Source: Roseiarcus sp963807735 (GTDB taxonomy: Bacteria > Pseudomonadota > Alphaproteobacteria > Rhizobiales > Beijerinckiaceae). Taken from it: a DNA stretch of 64,000 nt. The notes beneath the pieces were generated by a model, which saw nothing but the letters and a program-made list of their open reading frames with translations, was not told the DNA's origin and did not search any database. Location of the stretch: assembly GCA_963807735.1 (NCBI GenBank), contig CAWEDI010000048.1, positions 39,539 to 103,538 of the forward strand, written 5' to 3'. Below, in pieces: positions 1 through 8,911 of this stretch. The translations under genes and the position numbers were made by a program. Position 1 is the first letter of the stretch; each line of letters opens with the position of its first letter.

Positions 1-131
1 GACCGCCATCACCTGACTTGGGGACGGCCCTAAAGGATTGCGCGCGCGCTTCATCGCATCGGCGGCTAGAAGGCTTTGACGAACCCGCCGCGCGCCGACA
101 TAAGTCGAGCGATCCTTCGAGGGAAGCGCCG

Positions 132-1384
132 TTGAGATTTTCGCTCGCCAGTCTCGCCCGCCAGGCGCTTCGCGGCCACCAGGATTGGCCGGCGCAATGG
201 CGCTCGCCGGAGCCGAAGCGGGCTTACGACGTCATCATCATCGGCGCCGGCGGCCACGGCCTCGCCACCGCCTATTACATGGCCAAGGAGCACGGGATCA
301 CGAACATCGCCGTGCTCGAGAAGGGCTGGCTCGGCGGCGGCAACACCGGGCGCAACACGACGATCGTGCGCTCGAATTATCTCTGGGAGGCGTCGGAGGG
401 CATCTACGGCCACGCCCACAAGCTTTGGCCGGGGCTTCAGCCAGGAGCTCAACTACAACGTGATGTTCTCGCCGCGCGGCGTCATGCTGCTGGCGCACAA
501 CCACCACGACGAGCAGGCGTTCCGCCGCCACATCTACGCCAACCGGCTCGCCGGCATTCCCAACGAATGGCTGACACCGGAGCAGGCGAAGGAGTTTTGC
601 CCGATCCTCAACATCGATCCCGGCATCCGCTACCCCGTGCGCGGCGCGGCGCTGCAACGCACCGGCGGCACTGCGCGCCACGACGCGGTCGCCTGGGGCT
701 ACGCCCGCGGGGCGAGCGCGCGCGGCGTCGACATCATCGAGAACTGCGAGGTCAAGGCGATCACGCGCGACGCCACAGGCGCCGTCTCGGGCGTCGAGAC
801 CAGCAAGGGGCCGATCTCGGCCAAGAAGATCGGCGTCGTCGCCGCCGGGCACACCAGCGTCGTGATGGCGATGGCGGGCCTGCGGATGCCGCTCGAATCG
901 TTCCCGTTGCAGGCGCTCGTCTCGGAGCCGCTGAAGCCGGTGATGCCGTGCGTGGTCATGTCGAACGCGGTTCACGCCTACATGTCGCAATCCGACAAGG
1001 GCGAACTCGTCATCGGCGCCGGCACCGACGGCTACGTCTCCTACAGCCAGAGCGGCGGCCCGCATATCGCGGTCTCGACCCTGGAGGCGATCGTCGAGAT
1101 GTTTCCGATTACCTCGCGGCTCAAGATGCTGCGCAACTGGGGCGGCATCGTCGACACTACGCCCGACCGTTCGCCGATCCTCTCGAAGACCGCGGTTCCG
1201 GGCCTGTTCGTCAATTGCGGCTGGGGCACCGGCGGGTTCAAGGCGACGCCGGGCTCGGGCCATGTGTTCGCCGCATCTCGTCGCGACCGGCGAGCCCAAC
1301 GCCATCACCGCGCCGTTCACGATCGAGCGCTTTCGCACCGGCGCGCTGGTCAACGAGGCGACCGCCGCCGCCGTCGCGCATTAA
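132..1384 (+). pseudogene. soxB: Sarcosine oxidase beta subunit, broken by two frame breaks
   Basis: Catalytic subunit of heterotetrameric sarcosine oxidase, which oxidises sarcosine to glycine, formaldehyde and hydrogen peroxide. A TTG at 132 after GAGGGAAG gives the family's usual N-terminus (MRFSLASLARQALRGH). The FAD motif IIIGAGGHG is at about residues 35-43, followed by LEKGWLGGGNTGRN. The protein then runs through three frames. One surplus base near 435-438 is needed to reach SQELNYNVMFSPRGV, and another near 1272-1276 to reach HLVATGEPNAITAPF and the expected end ATAAAVAH at 1384. The middle frame holds GGTARHD, the probable region of the covalent flavin histidine. soxD follows; soxA and soxG are missing. 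Either a real pseudogene or base-call errors; family identity is secure. Confidence 0.85.
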
Positions 1385-1398
1385 GGGGCTCAATATAT

Positions 1399-1675
1399 AT
1401 GCTGCTGATCCGCTGCCCCTATTGCGAAATGGAGCGACCTGAGGTCGAATTCAAATACGGCGGCCAGGCGCATCTGGTGCGTTCGCCGCAGACGGCGACC
1501 GACGAGGAATGGACGGACTTCCTCTTTTTCCGCGACAACACCAAGGGCGTCCACGCCGAGCGCTGGCGTCATGCGGTCGGCTGCGGGCGTTTCTTCAACT
1601 GCCTGCGCGACACGGTGAGCGACAAGATCGTCGGTCACCTACAAGGCCGGCGAGCCGCGGCCGTCCTTGTCCTAG
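1399..1675 (+). pseudogene. soxD: Sarcosine oxidase delta subunit, frame break near C-terminus
   Basis: Small zinc-binding subunit of heterotetrameric sarcosine oxidase. It starts MLLIRCPYCEMERPEVEF, with the family's CPYC pair, then YGGQAHLVRS and HAVGCGRFFN. The reading frame continues past the normal C-terminus into the next gene. Removing one base near 1632-1635 restores the expected end TYKAGEPRP and a stop at 1673-1675, giving about 91 residues, the usual length. It lies 14 bp after soxB. The alpha and gamma subunit genes that normally follow are absent and unrelated exported proteins come next, so no functional complex is expected from this locus. Confidence 0.8.
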
Positions 1676-2226
1676 CCACGGCGCTTTTCTCGGGCGCCGT
1701 CCGCGCCGACGACATCCGGCAGATCGCGCCGGACCAGTTCGCGCCGATGTACAGCGATCCCGGCGCGCCGTCGCACAAGCTGCCGCCGCCGCCCCCGCCC
1801 GCGCCGCCGCCGGTCCCGAAGGCGGCCGCCGAGAAGCCGCCACCCCCGCCGCCGCCTCCGCCGGCGGTCGCGCCAAGTCGCGACAAGCCGTTCGGCGCGT
1901 GCGAGCCGAACACCCCTGGCTGGGTCGTCTGTCTCGGCGGCGCGGCGCAACTCGCCGATCACGACGTCGAGCAGACCGAGCACGCGGTGCTGGCGGCGCT
2001 CGGCGGCCGGCCTGGCGTCAATCCCGTGGTCGCGGACGGCGCCGCGCGGGGATTGCGGGCCGCGGGCGACGCTTGGCGCATCCTTCGCGACCGCGAATGC
2101 GCGGATCTGCCGTTGATCGAGGCCGGCCTGACGGGATCGCTGTACGAGCGGCGCCTGGTGTGCCGAATCCGGCGCGACATCGACCGGGTGGAGTTTTTGC
2201 GCGAGCGTTACGGGGCGAGTGGGTAG
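1615..2226 (+). CDS. Exported LprI/DUF1311-like protein with proline-rich linker
   Basis: Predicted exported protein of about 203 residues. If translation starts at GTG 1615 the N-terminus reads MSDKIVGHLQGRRAAAVLVL and then ATALFSGAVRA, a plausible signal peptide. A proline-rich linker with two runs of eight or nine prolines follows (about residues 58-86). The C-terminal domain has Cys residues and the pattern GDAWRILRDRECADL...GSLYERRLVCRI, which resembles the DUF1311/LprI lysozyme-inhibitor fold (W.a.RD.eC then GS...C). The gene overlaps the end of soxD; because of the soxD frame break the two form one continuous frame, so the start is uncertain. Function is inferred from the pattern only. 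Confidence 0.6.
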   Translation: MSDKIVGHLQGRRAAAVLVLATALFSGAVRADDIRQIAPDQFAPMYSDPGAPSHKLPPPPPPAPPPVPKAAAEKPPPPPPPPPAVAPSRDKPFGACEPNTPGWVVCLGGAAQLADHDVEQTEHAVLAALGGRPGVNPVVADGAARGLRAAGDAWRILRDRECADLPLIEAGLTGSLYERRLVCRIRRDIDRVEFLRERYGASG

Positions 2227-2231
2227 AGCCC

Positions 2232-3062
2232 GTGACTTTGCGAACGCTACTCTTGGTCGCGCTTGCGACGTTTGCCGTCGACGCCTCGGCCGATACCCTG
2301 GCGGACGCTTATTGGTCGGTGCGCGAACGGGCGACGGCGCGGCTCGCGGCGCTCGCGCATGCAGACGCCAAGCCGGCGAAAATCCGCGCGGTCGAGGACG
2401 CCGCGTTGCGCGAATTGGAGCGCAGGGTGATTGCCATGGTCGGTCCGGTCGCCGTCGAAGGCTACGCGACGCTGCCGACAAGCCACGTTGTCGCGCTCGC
2501 CGAAGGCCCCGATTTCGGGCTGCTCGACGGCGTCTCGTTCGCCGCGCTGGGGGCACGCGGCGGCGAACTGCTGGTCACCACCGAGACGCTGCTCGATCAT
2601 TGGTTGAAGACGAACGGGCCGAAGGCGGCGGCGCTGCTCGGCGGGTTGGCCGCGTTACGTTCAGACGCCTTTTACAGCGACGCGTTCAATCCTGAGAACG
2701 GCGTCGACATCGTTGCGGATCTCGCGCTGAAAGCGCCGCCGGGCGCGTCGCTAATTGTCGCCAAATTCGGCCGCTTCGGTTGGGCGACGGACACGCCTCC
2801 GCACGCACTCCTGATCGTGAGCGTCGTCAGGGACGGCAAGATTTTCGTCGCCGTCTCGCCGCCGAAAACAAAAATTTCGGACATCGCCGCGTGCCCGTAC
2901 CACAAGCTGAGCGATGACCCGGACGAATTCGGTCCCTATCCCGGGGACGACTTCGAGGCTTGGCGCACTTGCGAGCGCCGCAATCTCTCCTCGGCTCTGT
3001 TCTATGTCGACCTTCGGCGTGAAGCGCAGCAACTCGCTGAGCGGCTGGCCCCCGCCAAGTAG
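2232..3062 (+). CDS. Exported protein of unknown function
   Basis: A 276-residue protein starting at GTG 2232, 5 bp after the preceding gene, so probably cotranscribed. The N-terminus MTLRTLLLVALATFAVDASA is a clear signal peptide. The mature part is mixed alpha/beta with no motif I recognise; it contains the pairs CPYHK and RTCERR, so at least two cysteines could form a disulfide in the periplasm. It ends in a positively charged helix (RREAQQLAERLAPAK). The next gene is convergent. I do not recognise the family. Confidence 0.75.
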   Translation: MTLRTLLLVALATFAVDASADTLADAYWSVRERATARLAALAHADAKPAKIRAVEDAALRELERRVIAMVGPVAVEGYATLPTSHVVALAEGPDFGLLDGVSFAALGARGGELLVTTETLLDHWLKTNGPKAAALLGGLAALRSDAFYSDAFNPENGVDIVADLALKAPPGASLIVAKFGRFGWATDTPPHALLIVSVVRDGKIFVAVSPPKTKISDIAACPYHKLSDDPDEFGPYPGDDFEAWRTCERRNLSSALFYVDLRREAQQLAERLAPAK

Positions 3063-3113
3063 GGATCGGAGCGCTCTATGTGCGGCGACTCGTCTGCGCC
3101 AACGCTAGGGTGC

Positions 3114-3611
3114 TCAGTAATCCTTGAAATCGCGCAGCATTTTGGCGATCCGGATGGGCTTCTCGCCCTTCGGCCGTGTTTCGATGTCGTCGACTTTCCA
3201 GTCGCCGCCCTCGCGCACGAAATAATAGACGTTGACGCAGGGCGTCTTCAGGTTCTGGAACGAGACGGTCACGGTCGCTTTGTCGCCGACAATATGCGCG
3301 GCGCCGACGTTTACTTTCGATAGCTCCCAATCCTGGCCGTCGATGACGAAATCCCAGTCTATGGCGCAGATTTCACTGGATTTCTTCTCGCAATCGGCGT
3401 TGCGCTTGAACAGCGCGGCGAGGCTCCGCGACGCTCGGCGCGCGACAAGTTTGTAGGATACCTGCGAATCGAGCTTGTCGTTGTTCTGCGCGCGCTCGTA
3501 GGCGGCGTAGACTTGCCGCAGCCAGGCGGCCGGCTCGACCTCTTCGGCGCGCGCCGCGCCGCTGGCGATCAACAGCGCTGTCGTTAGCGCAAGCCCACGG
3601 AATGTCTGCAC
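3114..3611 (-). CDS. Exported DUF3828-like protein
   Basis: A 165-residue protein with a signal peptide (MQTFRGLALTTALLIASGAARA, cleavage likely after ARA near residue 22). The mature part carries the DUF3828-type pattern: a short helical segment (WLRQVYAAYERA), the central DWDFVIDGQDWEL, then strand-rich TVTVSFQN and DWKVDDIE. The family is periplasmic and of unknown function. Cysteines at CEKKSSEIC and TPCVN may pair. It lies 33 bp downstream of the phosphopantetheinyl transferase gene on the same strand and may be the distal cistron of the NRPS transcript, though nothing in the protein ties it to peptide synthesis. Confidence 0.7.
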   Translation of the reverse strand: MQTFRGLALTTALLIASGAARAEEVEPAAWLRQVYAAYERAQNNDKLDSQVSYKLVARRASRSLAALFKRNADCEKKSSEICAIDWDFVIDGQDWELSKVNVGAAHIVGDKATVTVSFQNLKTPCVNVYYFVREGGDWKVDDIETRPKGEKPIRIAKMLRDFKDY

Positions 3612-3644
3612 TTCGTTTCTCCGAACGGCTCGGCAAGGCCCGCG

Positions 3645-4247
3645 TTAACGCGCGGCGATCCAGGCCGCCAGAATGAAGCGCTCGCCGCGGGACATGTCGA
3701 GCCGCAAAGATCGTCCGTCGCGCAGCCTCGCCTGCAATCGATCGAGGTCGACGGCAATGTCCTCGTATTCGAGCGGCGATCCGTCGAGCGGGTTGATCGC
3801 CTTGTAGACCGCCTCCTTGGCGGCGAAGATCGCCCGGCTCCGCGCCGGATCGTCGGCGACTTCGCGCCGCTCCGCGCCAAACAGCGCGATCTCGGCGACG
3901 TCAGGCGGCAGCGGCGCGGCCGGCTCCACGTCGACCCCCAGCGCCAATATATCTTTCGTACGCGCCGCGACGGCGACGGCTTTTTTCTCGTCATGCGCAA
4001 TCGAGCCGACGAAACCGGGCGGCCAGATCGGGAACCCGCCGGGCGCGCGGGGCAGGGCGGCGTCGGGGGGGCCGCCGAGCCCGGCCAAACACGAGCGTGC
4101 CGCCAAGCGCCCGGCGCCGCTGGCGCGACGCCGGGCAAGGGGCTCGGAAGGGTCGGGAAAGGCGCCTTCGTCGCCTTCGGCTATGCTGCGTTTGATCATT
4201 CGCATCCCAACCTTGAGGAGGCGAACCGCCAAACTGACCCTCGTCAC
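3645..4247 (-). CDS. 4'-phosphopantetheinyl transferase (Sfp/EntD type)
   Basis: Transfers the phosphopantetheine arm of CoA to the serine of carrier domains. The family signatures are visible: SIAHD at residues 82-86, the magnesium-binding GVDVEP at 104-109 and AAKEAVYKA at 142-150. The length of 200 residues is normal. The start GTG 4247 overlaps the NRPS stop codon as GTGA, indicating translational coupling, so the obvious substrate is the carrier domain of the adjacent NRPS. An internal ATG about 16 codons in is an alternative start. The enzyme could also serve other carrier proteins, which cannot be decided from sequence. Confidence 0.9.
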   Translation of the reverse strand: MTRVSLAVRLLKVGMRMIKRSIAEGDEGAFPDPSEPLARRRASGAGRLAARSCLAGLGGPPDAALPRAPGGFPIWPPGFVGSIAHDEKKAVAVAARTKDILALGVDVEPAAPLPPDVAEIALFGAERREVADDPARSRAIFAAKEAVYKAINPLDGSPLEYEDIAVDLDRLQARLRDGRSLRLDMSRGERFILAAWIAAR

Positions 4248-7200
4248 TCCGCCGCCATCAGCATCGCCTTGCGTCCGACAAGGCGGGCGGGATTGCCGCG
4301 CCAGCGCGAATCGGCCGGGGTGATTTCGCCCTTCATCAGGAACGCGTCGGGATCGAGCCGGGTGCGGTCGCCCATCGTCACGCCGTAGTGGACGAACGAA
4401 CCGACGCCGAGCGTCGCACCCGCGCCGATACGGATGAAGTCCGATTTGTAGGCGCCTTCCTCCAGCGAATGCGATTGCAGCATGACGCCCTCGTTCAGCG
4501 CCGCGCCGTCGCCGATCTCAACCAGCGTGCGCTCGCTCATGTTGGCGCCGTCGTCGTAGACGCAGGCGCCGACCTTGGCGCCGAGGAGACGCAGCACCAT
4601 CGGCCGGAACGGCGTGCCGGCGAAGACGCTGGTGTGCGAGCCGGCGCCGGAAAGCTTCCAATAGCGCTCGACCTCCCAGAACGCGCGGTCGTAGCTGGTC
4701 GCGACCATCGCCTTCATGCGGCGGAACCCGTAAGCCCAGCGCTCGACGAGAATGTCGAGGCCGAGTAGCAGAAACGCCACCGCGGCCAGCGCCGCCGACA
4801 TCGCCCATAGGCTCATCCAGCCGTAGAGCTCGGCCGTCAGCGTCAGCACGTAGAGGCCGAGAAACTCGGCGACGAAACTTTTCGCCAACGTCATCCCCAT
4901 GGTGACCAGGTTGTGCCGGGTCTTCGCGGCGAGCCGCTGGCGGCGCTCAGCCGGGTCGAACCGGCTGACGAGTTCAAGGTCGCGCGCGGCGGCGCGGGGA
5001 ATCTCGAACGCCGGCGAGCCGAGCAGGCCGACGTTCTCGCGCAACGGTCCGTCGATCGGCGCCATCACCTTGGTGCCGAGCAGGCAATTGTCGCCGAGCC
5101 GCGCGCCCGGCGGCACGAACACGTCGGTGCCGATAAAGGTGTTGGCGCCGACGCGCGCCGCGCCGATGCGAAACGCGTGGCTCGAGAACGTGACGTTGCC
5201 CATCGTCAGCCCGTCCGAGGCGACCGTGCCGGCGCCGATGGCGCAAAAGAATGGGTTCTCGAACGCCTGCTCGGTGCCGAAATTTGAGCCGGTCGAAGGC
5301 GACGGCGCGAGTTTCACGCCGACGAAGCGCATGTATGTCTCGACGACAACGCTGTCGCCAAACAGCAGTTGGAAGAAGGTGGAGTTCGAAAACGCCTGGA
5401 CGTTGCGTTGCAGGAAATAGCGAAAGCCATAGAGCCGGTAGTGACGGCCCTCGCGCAGGAACAGGTTCAGAATCCGCGGCACGGCGTAGATCGTCGCGAG
5501 CCCCACGGCGAGCGAGCCGACGAACAGCGCGCTCGCCAGACCGAACGCGATCGGCAGCAGTTGCAGCGCGGTCGCCAGCGAATCGGTGCGCAGAGTCGTC
5601 ACGTCGGCGTCGGCGACCCACAGCGCCAGCGCCCAAGTCAGGGCCATGTCGGCGAGCGGCCCGAGCACGACCAGCGCGAGGAAAAGCTGGCTGATCGTGA
5701 ACAGCGCACGCCGCCACGCGCCGGTCGTCAACTCGTCGGCGAGGCGGAAATTGGTGACGGTCTCCTCGGCGGGCGAGCCGTGAAAGCGCTTGCCGTCAGG
5801 CACGCGCTGGCCTCGCTGCAACGACGAGGCGTGGCCGAGTTGCGCGAAATCGCCGAGGCCGACGTCGAGGTCGAGCACGCTCGCCTCGCCGACGAACGCG
5901 CCCTTGCCGACTCGGATCGCGCCGAAATGCAGGGTCTGCCCGATCGCGCCATAGCCCGGCGCGAGCACGCGGCGGGCGATGACGGCGTCGTCGCCGACCT
6001 CGAACAGATCGGCCGCCACTGGCACCGCGGCGGTGGCGATGACCGCGCGCGCGCCGATCTTGGCGCCGAGGCAGCGCAGGAACAGGTTGAACAGCGGCTC
6101 GCCGACGAACAGGAAGGCGGGCGCGACGGTGATGAGCCGGCGGGCGACCCAGAAGCGGTAATAATCGAGGCTCCACAGCTTGATCGTCGTCGGCGTGGCG
6201 CGGCCGATCAGCGTCCACTTGGCCGCGATCGCCAGGAGATTGAGGCCGAGGAACCATGCCGAGACGATCAACTCGGACCGGCCCAGCAAGGCCGCCGGCG
6301 AGCGCACGGCCGCGTAGGTGAAGCTGAAGCTCGCCTGCAACGCCGCGACGCCGATCAGACCGGCCACGATATAGAACGCGAACTGCGCCGCGCCGGTCAG
6401 CGCATAGGCGAGCCGGCTCGGCGTCTCCGCCGGGACCTCGGCGTAGGTTTCGACCGTCGGCTTGGCGGCTTGCAACGCCGCGGCGAGCTTCCGCACGGTG
6501 GTGTTGGCGTAGATGTCGCGCATGGCGACCTGGGTCAGCGGCGCGACCTGGCGGATGCGCGCGCAGAAGCGCGCCATCAGCAGCGAGTGGGCGCCATATT
6601 CCTTGAAGAAGTCGCCGTCGATCGACACTGTGTCGAGGGCCAGCGCTGATTTCAGCGCCTCGCACAGCATCCGCTCCATGCGCGTCTGCGGCTCCGCGTG
6701 CGTGGCGCTGACGCGGATCGGCGCCGATTTCGGCTTCGGCAGTTGCGCCCGATCGGCCTTGTTGCTGACCAGCATCGGGATGAACGGCAGCCGCTCCAGA
6801 TAGGCCGGCGTCATGTAGGCGGGCAGGCGGGCGCGGAGATGCGCGAGAATGTCCGCTGGCTTCGGCGCGGCGACCCCGTGTTTAATTGAATAATAGGCGA
6901 CAAGCTCCGGCGCGCCCGGCGTCGGCTCGAAGGTCGCGACCGCGACCTGACTGATCTCGGCGACTTCCAGCATCACCGATTCGATCTCGGTCAGCTCGAT
7001 GCGGTAGCCGCGCAGCTTCACCTGCGTATCGATGCGGCCGAGATATTCGATCTCGCCTTCCTCGTTGATCCGGCCGAGATCGCCGGTGCGGTAGATGCGG
7101 CCCGACGGGTTATTCGGGATCGAAAGGAAATCGGCGATGAATTTCGCATGGGTCAACTCGGGCCGGTTCAGATAGCCCTCGGCGACGCCGATGCCGGCGA

Positions 7201-8392
7201 TGCCAATCTCGCCGTGCTCGCCGAGCGGGAGGATTTCCGCGCGTTGCGGGTCGAGAACGACGATCGAATAGGTCGGCAGCGGCCGCCCGATGGTGACCGC
7301 CTTGTCCGGCGACATGCGGGCGAGCGTTGCGGTCACGGTCGCCTCGGTCGGGCCGTAGCTGTTGAGCAGGACGCGTCCGGGCCGGCTCCAGCGCTTGACC
7401 AACGCCGGCGGGCAGGCCTCGCCGCCGATCAGCAGCACGCGCAACTGCGGCAGATCGCGCTCGATCGAGGCGAGCAGCGTCGGCACGCAGCAGAAGCAGG
7501 TGACGCCTCGGGAATCGAGGAAATCGGCGAGCTCTTCGCCGAACAGGCTCGTCGCCGCGGCGTTGGGGACCAGCGTCGCCCCGGCGACCAGCGGCGCCCA
7601 CAATTCTTCGACGGAGAAGTCGAAGGCGATCGACATGCCCTGATAGACGCGGTCGCCGACGCCGAAGCCGTAGCTTTCCGCCGCCACCCGCACGAAATTG
7701 CAGATGGAGGGATGCGCCACGGCGACGCCCTTCGGCCGCCCCGTGGTGCCGGACGTATACAGCACATAGCAGAGCGCGGCCGAACCCGCGTTGCGCTCCT
7801 CGTCCTTCAGCGGCGAGTCCGGCTCGGCGGCGATCTGGTAGCGCGCGCGATCGAGCACCACGACCGGCGTCGCCGAGGGGAAACGATCGGCGAAGCGCTG
7901 GTGGGTGACGGCGAAAAGCGCGTCCGAATCCTCCAGGATATAGGCGAGCCGGTCGGCGGGGTGATTGGCGTCGATTGGCACATAGGCCGCGCGCGCCTTC
8001 AGGAGGCCGAACAGCGTGACGTAGCAATCGAGCCCGCGGTCGAGCAGCACGGCGACGCTATCGCCCGGCCGGACGCCGAGCTCGCGAAAGAACCGCGCCA
8101 TCTGATTGGCGCGCGCATCCAGTTCGGCGTAAGTGATTTCGAGCCCGTCGAGCGCGACGGCGACGCGATCGGCGTGGCGGCGGCAGGCGTCTTCGAGCAC
8201 GTCCTCGAGCCGCTCGCCGTAGCGCCAGCGCAGCATGTCGCCGTCGGAAAGGATCGAGGGCGCGAACAGCGGGCGCGCGAGCGGAAACGCGGTGAGCGAT
8301 TCGGCGTCTTTCAGAAGGGTTTCGGGTCTCGCAGGCGCAACCGACACGGGCTCAGTTCCCCAAGCCGGCGCGACCCGCGACGTGACGGACAT
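4244..8392 (-). CDS. Pls/PosA-like non-ribosomal peptide synthetase with membrane and hexapeptide C-terminus
   Basis: A 1382-residue single-module synthetase. The adenylation domain (about 55-550) has intact cores: YTSGTTGRPKG (212-222), FDFSVEE (257-263), NSYGPTE (344-350), YRTGDLG (434-440), GRIDTQVKLRGYRIE (452-466) and the lysine of SNKADR (545). A carrier domain follows with GAHSL, serine 603. No condensation or thioesterase motif is present. From about residue 660 onward there are repeated membrane segments alternating with left-handed beta-helix (hexapeptide) stretches, the layout of the NRPS terminal domain found in epsilon-poly-lysine synthetases. Manual alignment to GrsA gives the pocket code D-F-E-C-L-G-S-V-T-K (K545 last); the glutamate could favour a basic amino acid. 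The coupled PPTase supports function. The product is unknown. Confidence 0.92.
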   Translation of the reverse strand: MSVTSRVAPAWGTEPVSVAPARPETLLKDAESLTAFPLARPLFAPSILSDGDMLRWRYGERLEDVLEDACRRHADRVAVALDGLEITYAELDARANQMARFFRELGVRPGDSVAVLLDRGLDCYVTLFGLLKARAAYVPIDANHPADRLAYILEDSDALFAVTHQRFADRFPSATPVVVLDRARYQIAAEPDSPLKDEERNAGSAALCYVLYTSGTTGRPKGVAVAHPSICNFVRVAAESYGFGVGDRVYQGMSIAFDFSVEELWAPLVAGATLVPNAAATSLFGEELADFLDSRGVTCFCCVPTLLASIERDLPQLRVLLIGGEACPPALVKRWSRPGRVLLNSYGPTEATVTATLARMSPDKAVTIGRPLPTYSIVVLDPQRAEILPLGEHGEIGIAGIGVAEGYLNRPELTHAKFIADFLSIPNNPSGRIYRTGDLGRINEEGEIEYLGRIDTQVKLRGYRIELTEIESVMLEVAEISQVAVATFEPTPGAPELVAYYSIKHGVAAPKPADILAHLRARLPAYMTPAYLERLPFIPMLVSNKADRAQLPKPKSAPIRVSATHAEPQTRMERMLCEALKSALALDTVSIDGDFFKEYGAHSLLMARFCARIRQVAPLTQVAMRDIYANTTVRKLAAALQAAKPTVETYAEVPAETPSRLAYALTGAAQFAFYIVAGLIGVAALQASFSFTYAAVRSPAALLGRSELIVSAWFLGLNLLAIAAKWTLIGRATPTTIKLWSLDYYRFWVARRLITVAPAFLFVGEPLFNLFLRCLGAKIGARAVIATAAVPVAADLFEVGDDAVIARRVLAPGYGAIGQTLHFGAIRVGKGAFVGEASVLDLDVGLGDFAQLGHASSLQRGQRVPDGKRFHGSPAEETVTNFRLADELTTGAWRRALFTISQLFLALVVLGPLADMALTWALALWVADADVTTLRTDSLATALQLLPIAFGLASALFVGSLAVGLATIYAVPRILNLFLREGRHYRLYGFRYFLQRNVQAFSNSTFFQLLFGDSVVVETYMRFVGVKLAPSPSTGSNFGTEQAFENPFFCAIGAGTVASDGLTMGNVTFSSHAFRIGAARVGANTFIGTDVFVPPGARLGDNCLLGTKVMAPIDGPLRENVGLLGSPAFEIPRAAARDLELVSRFDPAERRQRLAAKTRHNLVTMGMTLAKSFVAEFLGLYVLTLTAELYGWMSLWAMSAALAAVAFLLLGLDILVERWAYGFRRMKAMVATSYDRAFWEVERYWKLSGAGSHTSVFAGTPFRPMVLRLLGAKVGACVYDDGANMSERTLVEIGDGAALNEGVMLQSHSLEEGAYKSDFIRIGAGATLGVGSFVHYGVTMGDRTRLDPDAFLMKGEITPADSRWRGNPARLVGRKAMLMAAE

Positions 8393-8694
8393 GCAAAAAC
8401 CCGCGACGATTGCCGCGTGAAACGCCCCCGAACCCCGCCGCCGGTTAAGCGCCGGCCTTAGCTTTGATTCTACGGCGTCCAGTAAAGCCGAATTGATGTG
8501 AACGCCGGCTGAATGACGGCGAAATTGCGAACCCGCCCTTAAAAGGCGGGGACTCGCCGCCGCGCTCGCGGGGCTCTTGCGTAAGTATGTGAACGCGCAT
8601 TTAGATTTGATTCATCCGGGGTTCAGGTTCGCGGCGCCAGCCTCGCATACGTGTCCTGGCGAGGCGCCAGGCCGATCTGCTTCTGGAGTTGAAC
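8393..8694. other. 302-bp divergent intergenic region between NRPS and polyhistidine gene
   Basis: Non-coding stretch that must hold both the NRPS promoter (reading left) and the polyhistidine-gene promoter (reading right). It contains short GC hairpins, for example CCGCCGGTTAAGCGCCGG near 8440 and CCCGCCCTTAAAAGGCGGG near 8532. I see no convincing sigma-54, Fur, Zur or SOS-type operator. Nothing else recognisable. Confidence 0.6.
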
Positions 8695-8835
<141 letters not shown>

Positions 8836-8851
8836 GCAGGCCCGCTCCATG

Positions 8852-8888
8852 AAAAACGCCGCGCTGGCGAGGCCAGCGCGGCGTTTTT
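8852..8888 (+). terminator. Perfect 17-bp hairpin terminator, probably bidirectional
   Basis: AAAAACGCCGCGCTGGC at 8852-8868 pairs perfectly with 8872-8888 around a GAG loop, ending in TTTTT. It lies between the convergent polyhistidine gene and the DnaJ-like gene; because the left arm starts with AAAAA it presents a U-tract in both directions. Confidence 0.92.
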
Positions 8889-8911
8889 CATTGACGGGGT
8901 CGCGCGTGGGA

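Noticed and set aside
5369..8461. Long open plus-strand frames (426 and 437 codons) opposite the NRPS
   Set aside because: They are antisense to an unmistakable NRPS, are Arg/Asp/Gln-rich without any motif, and arise from GC-rich third positions.
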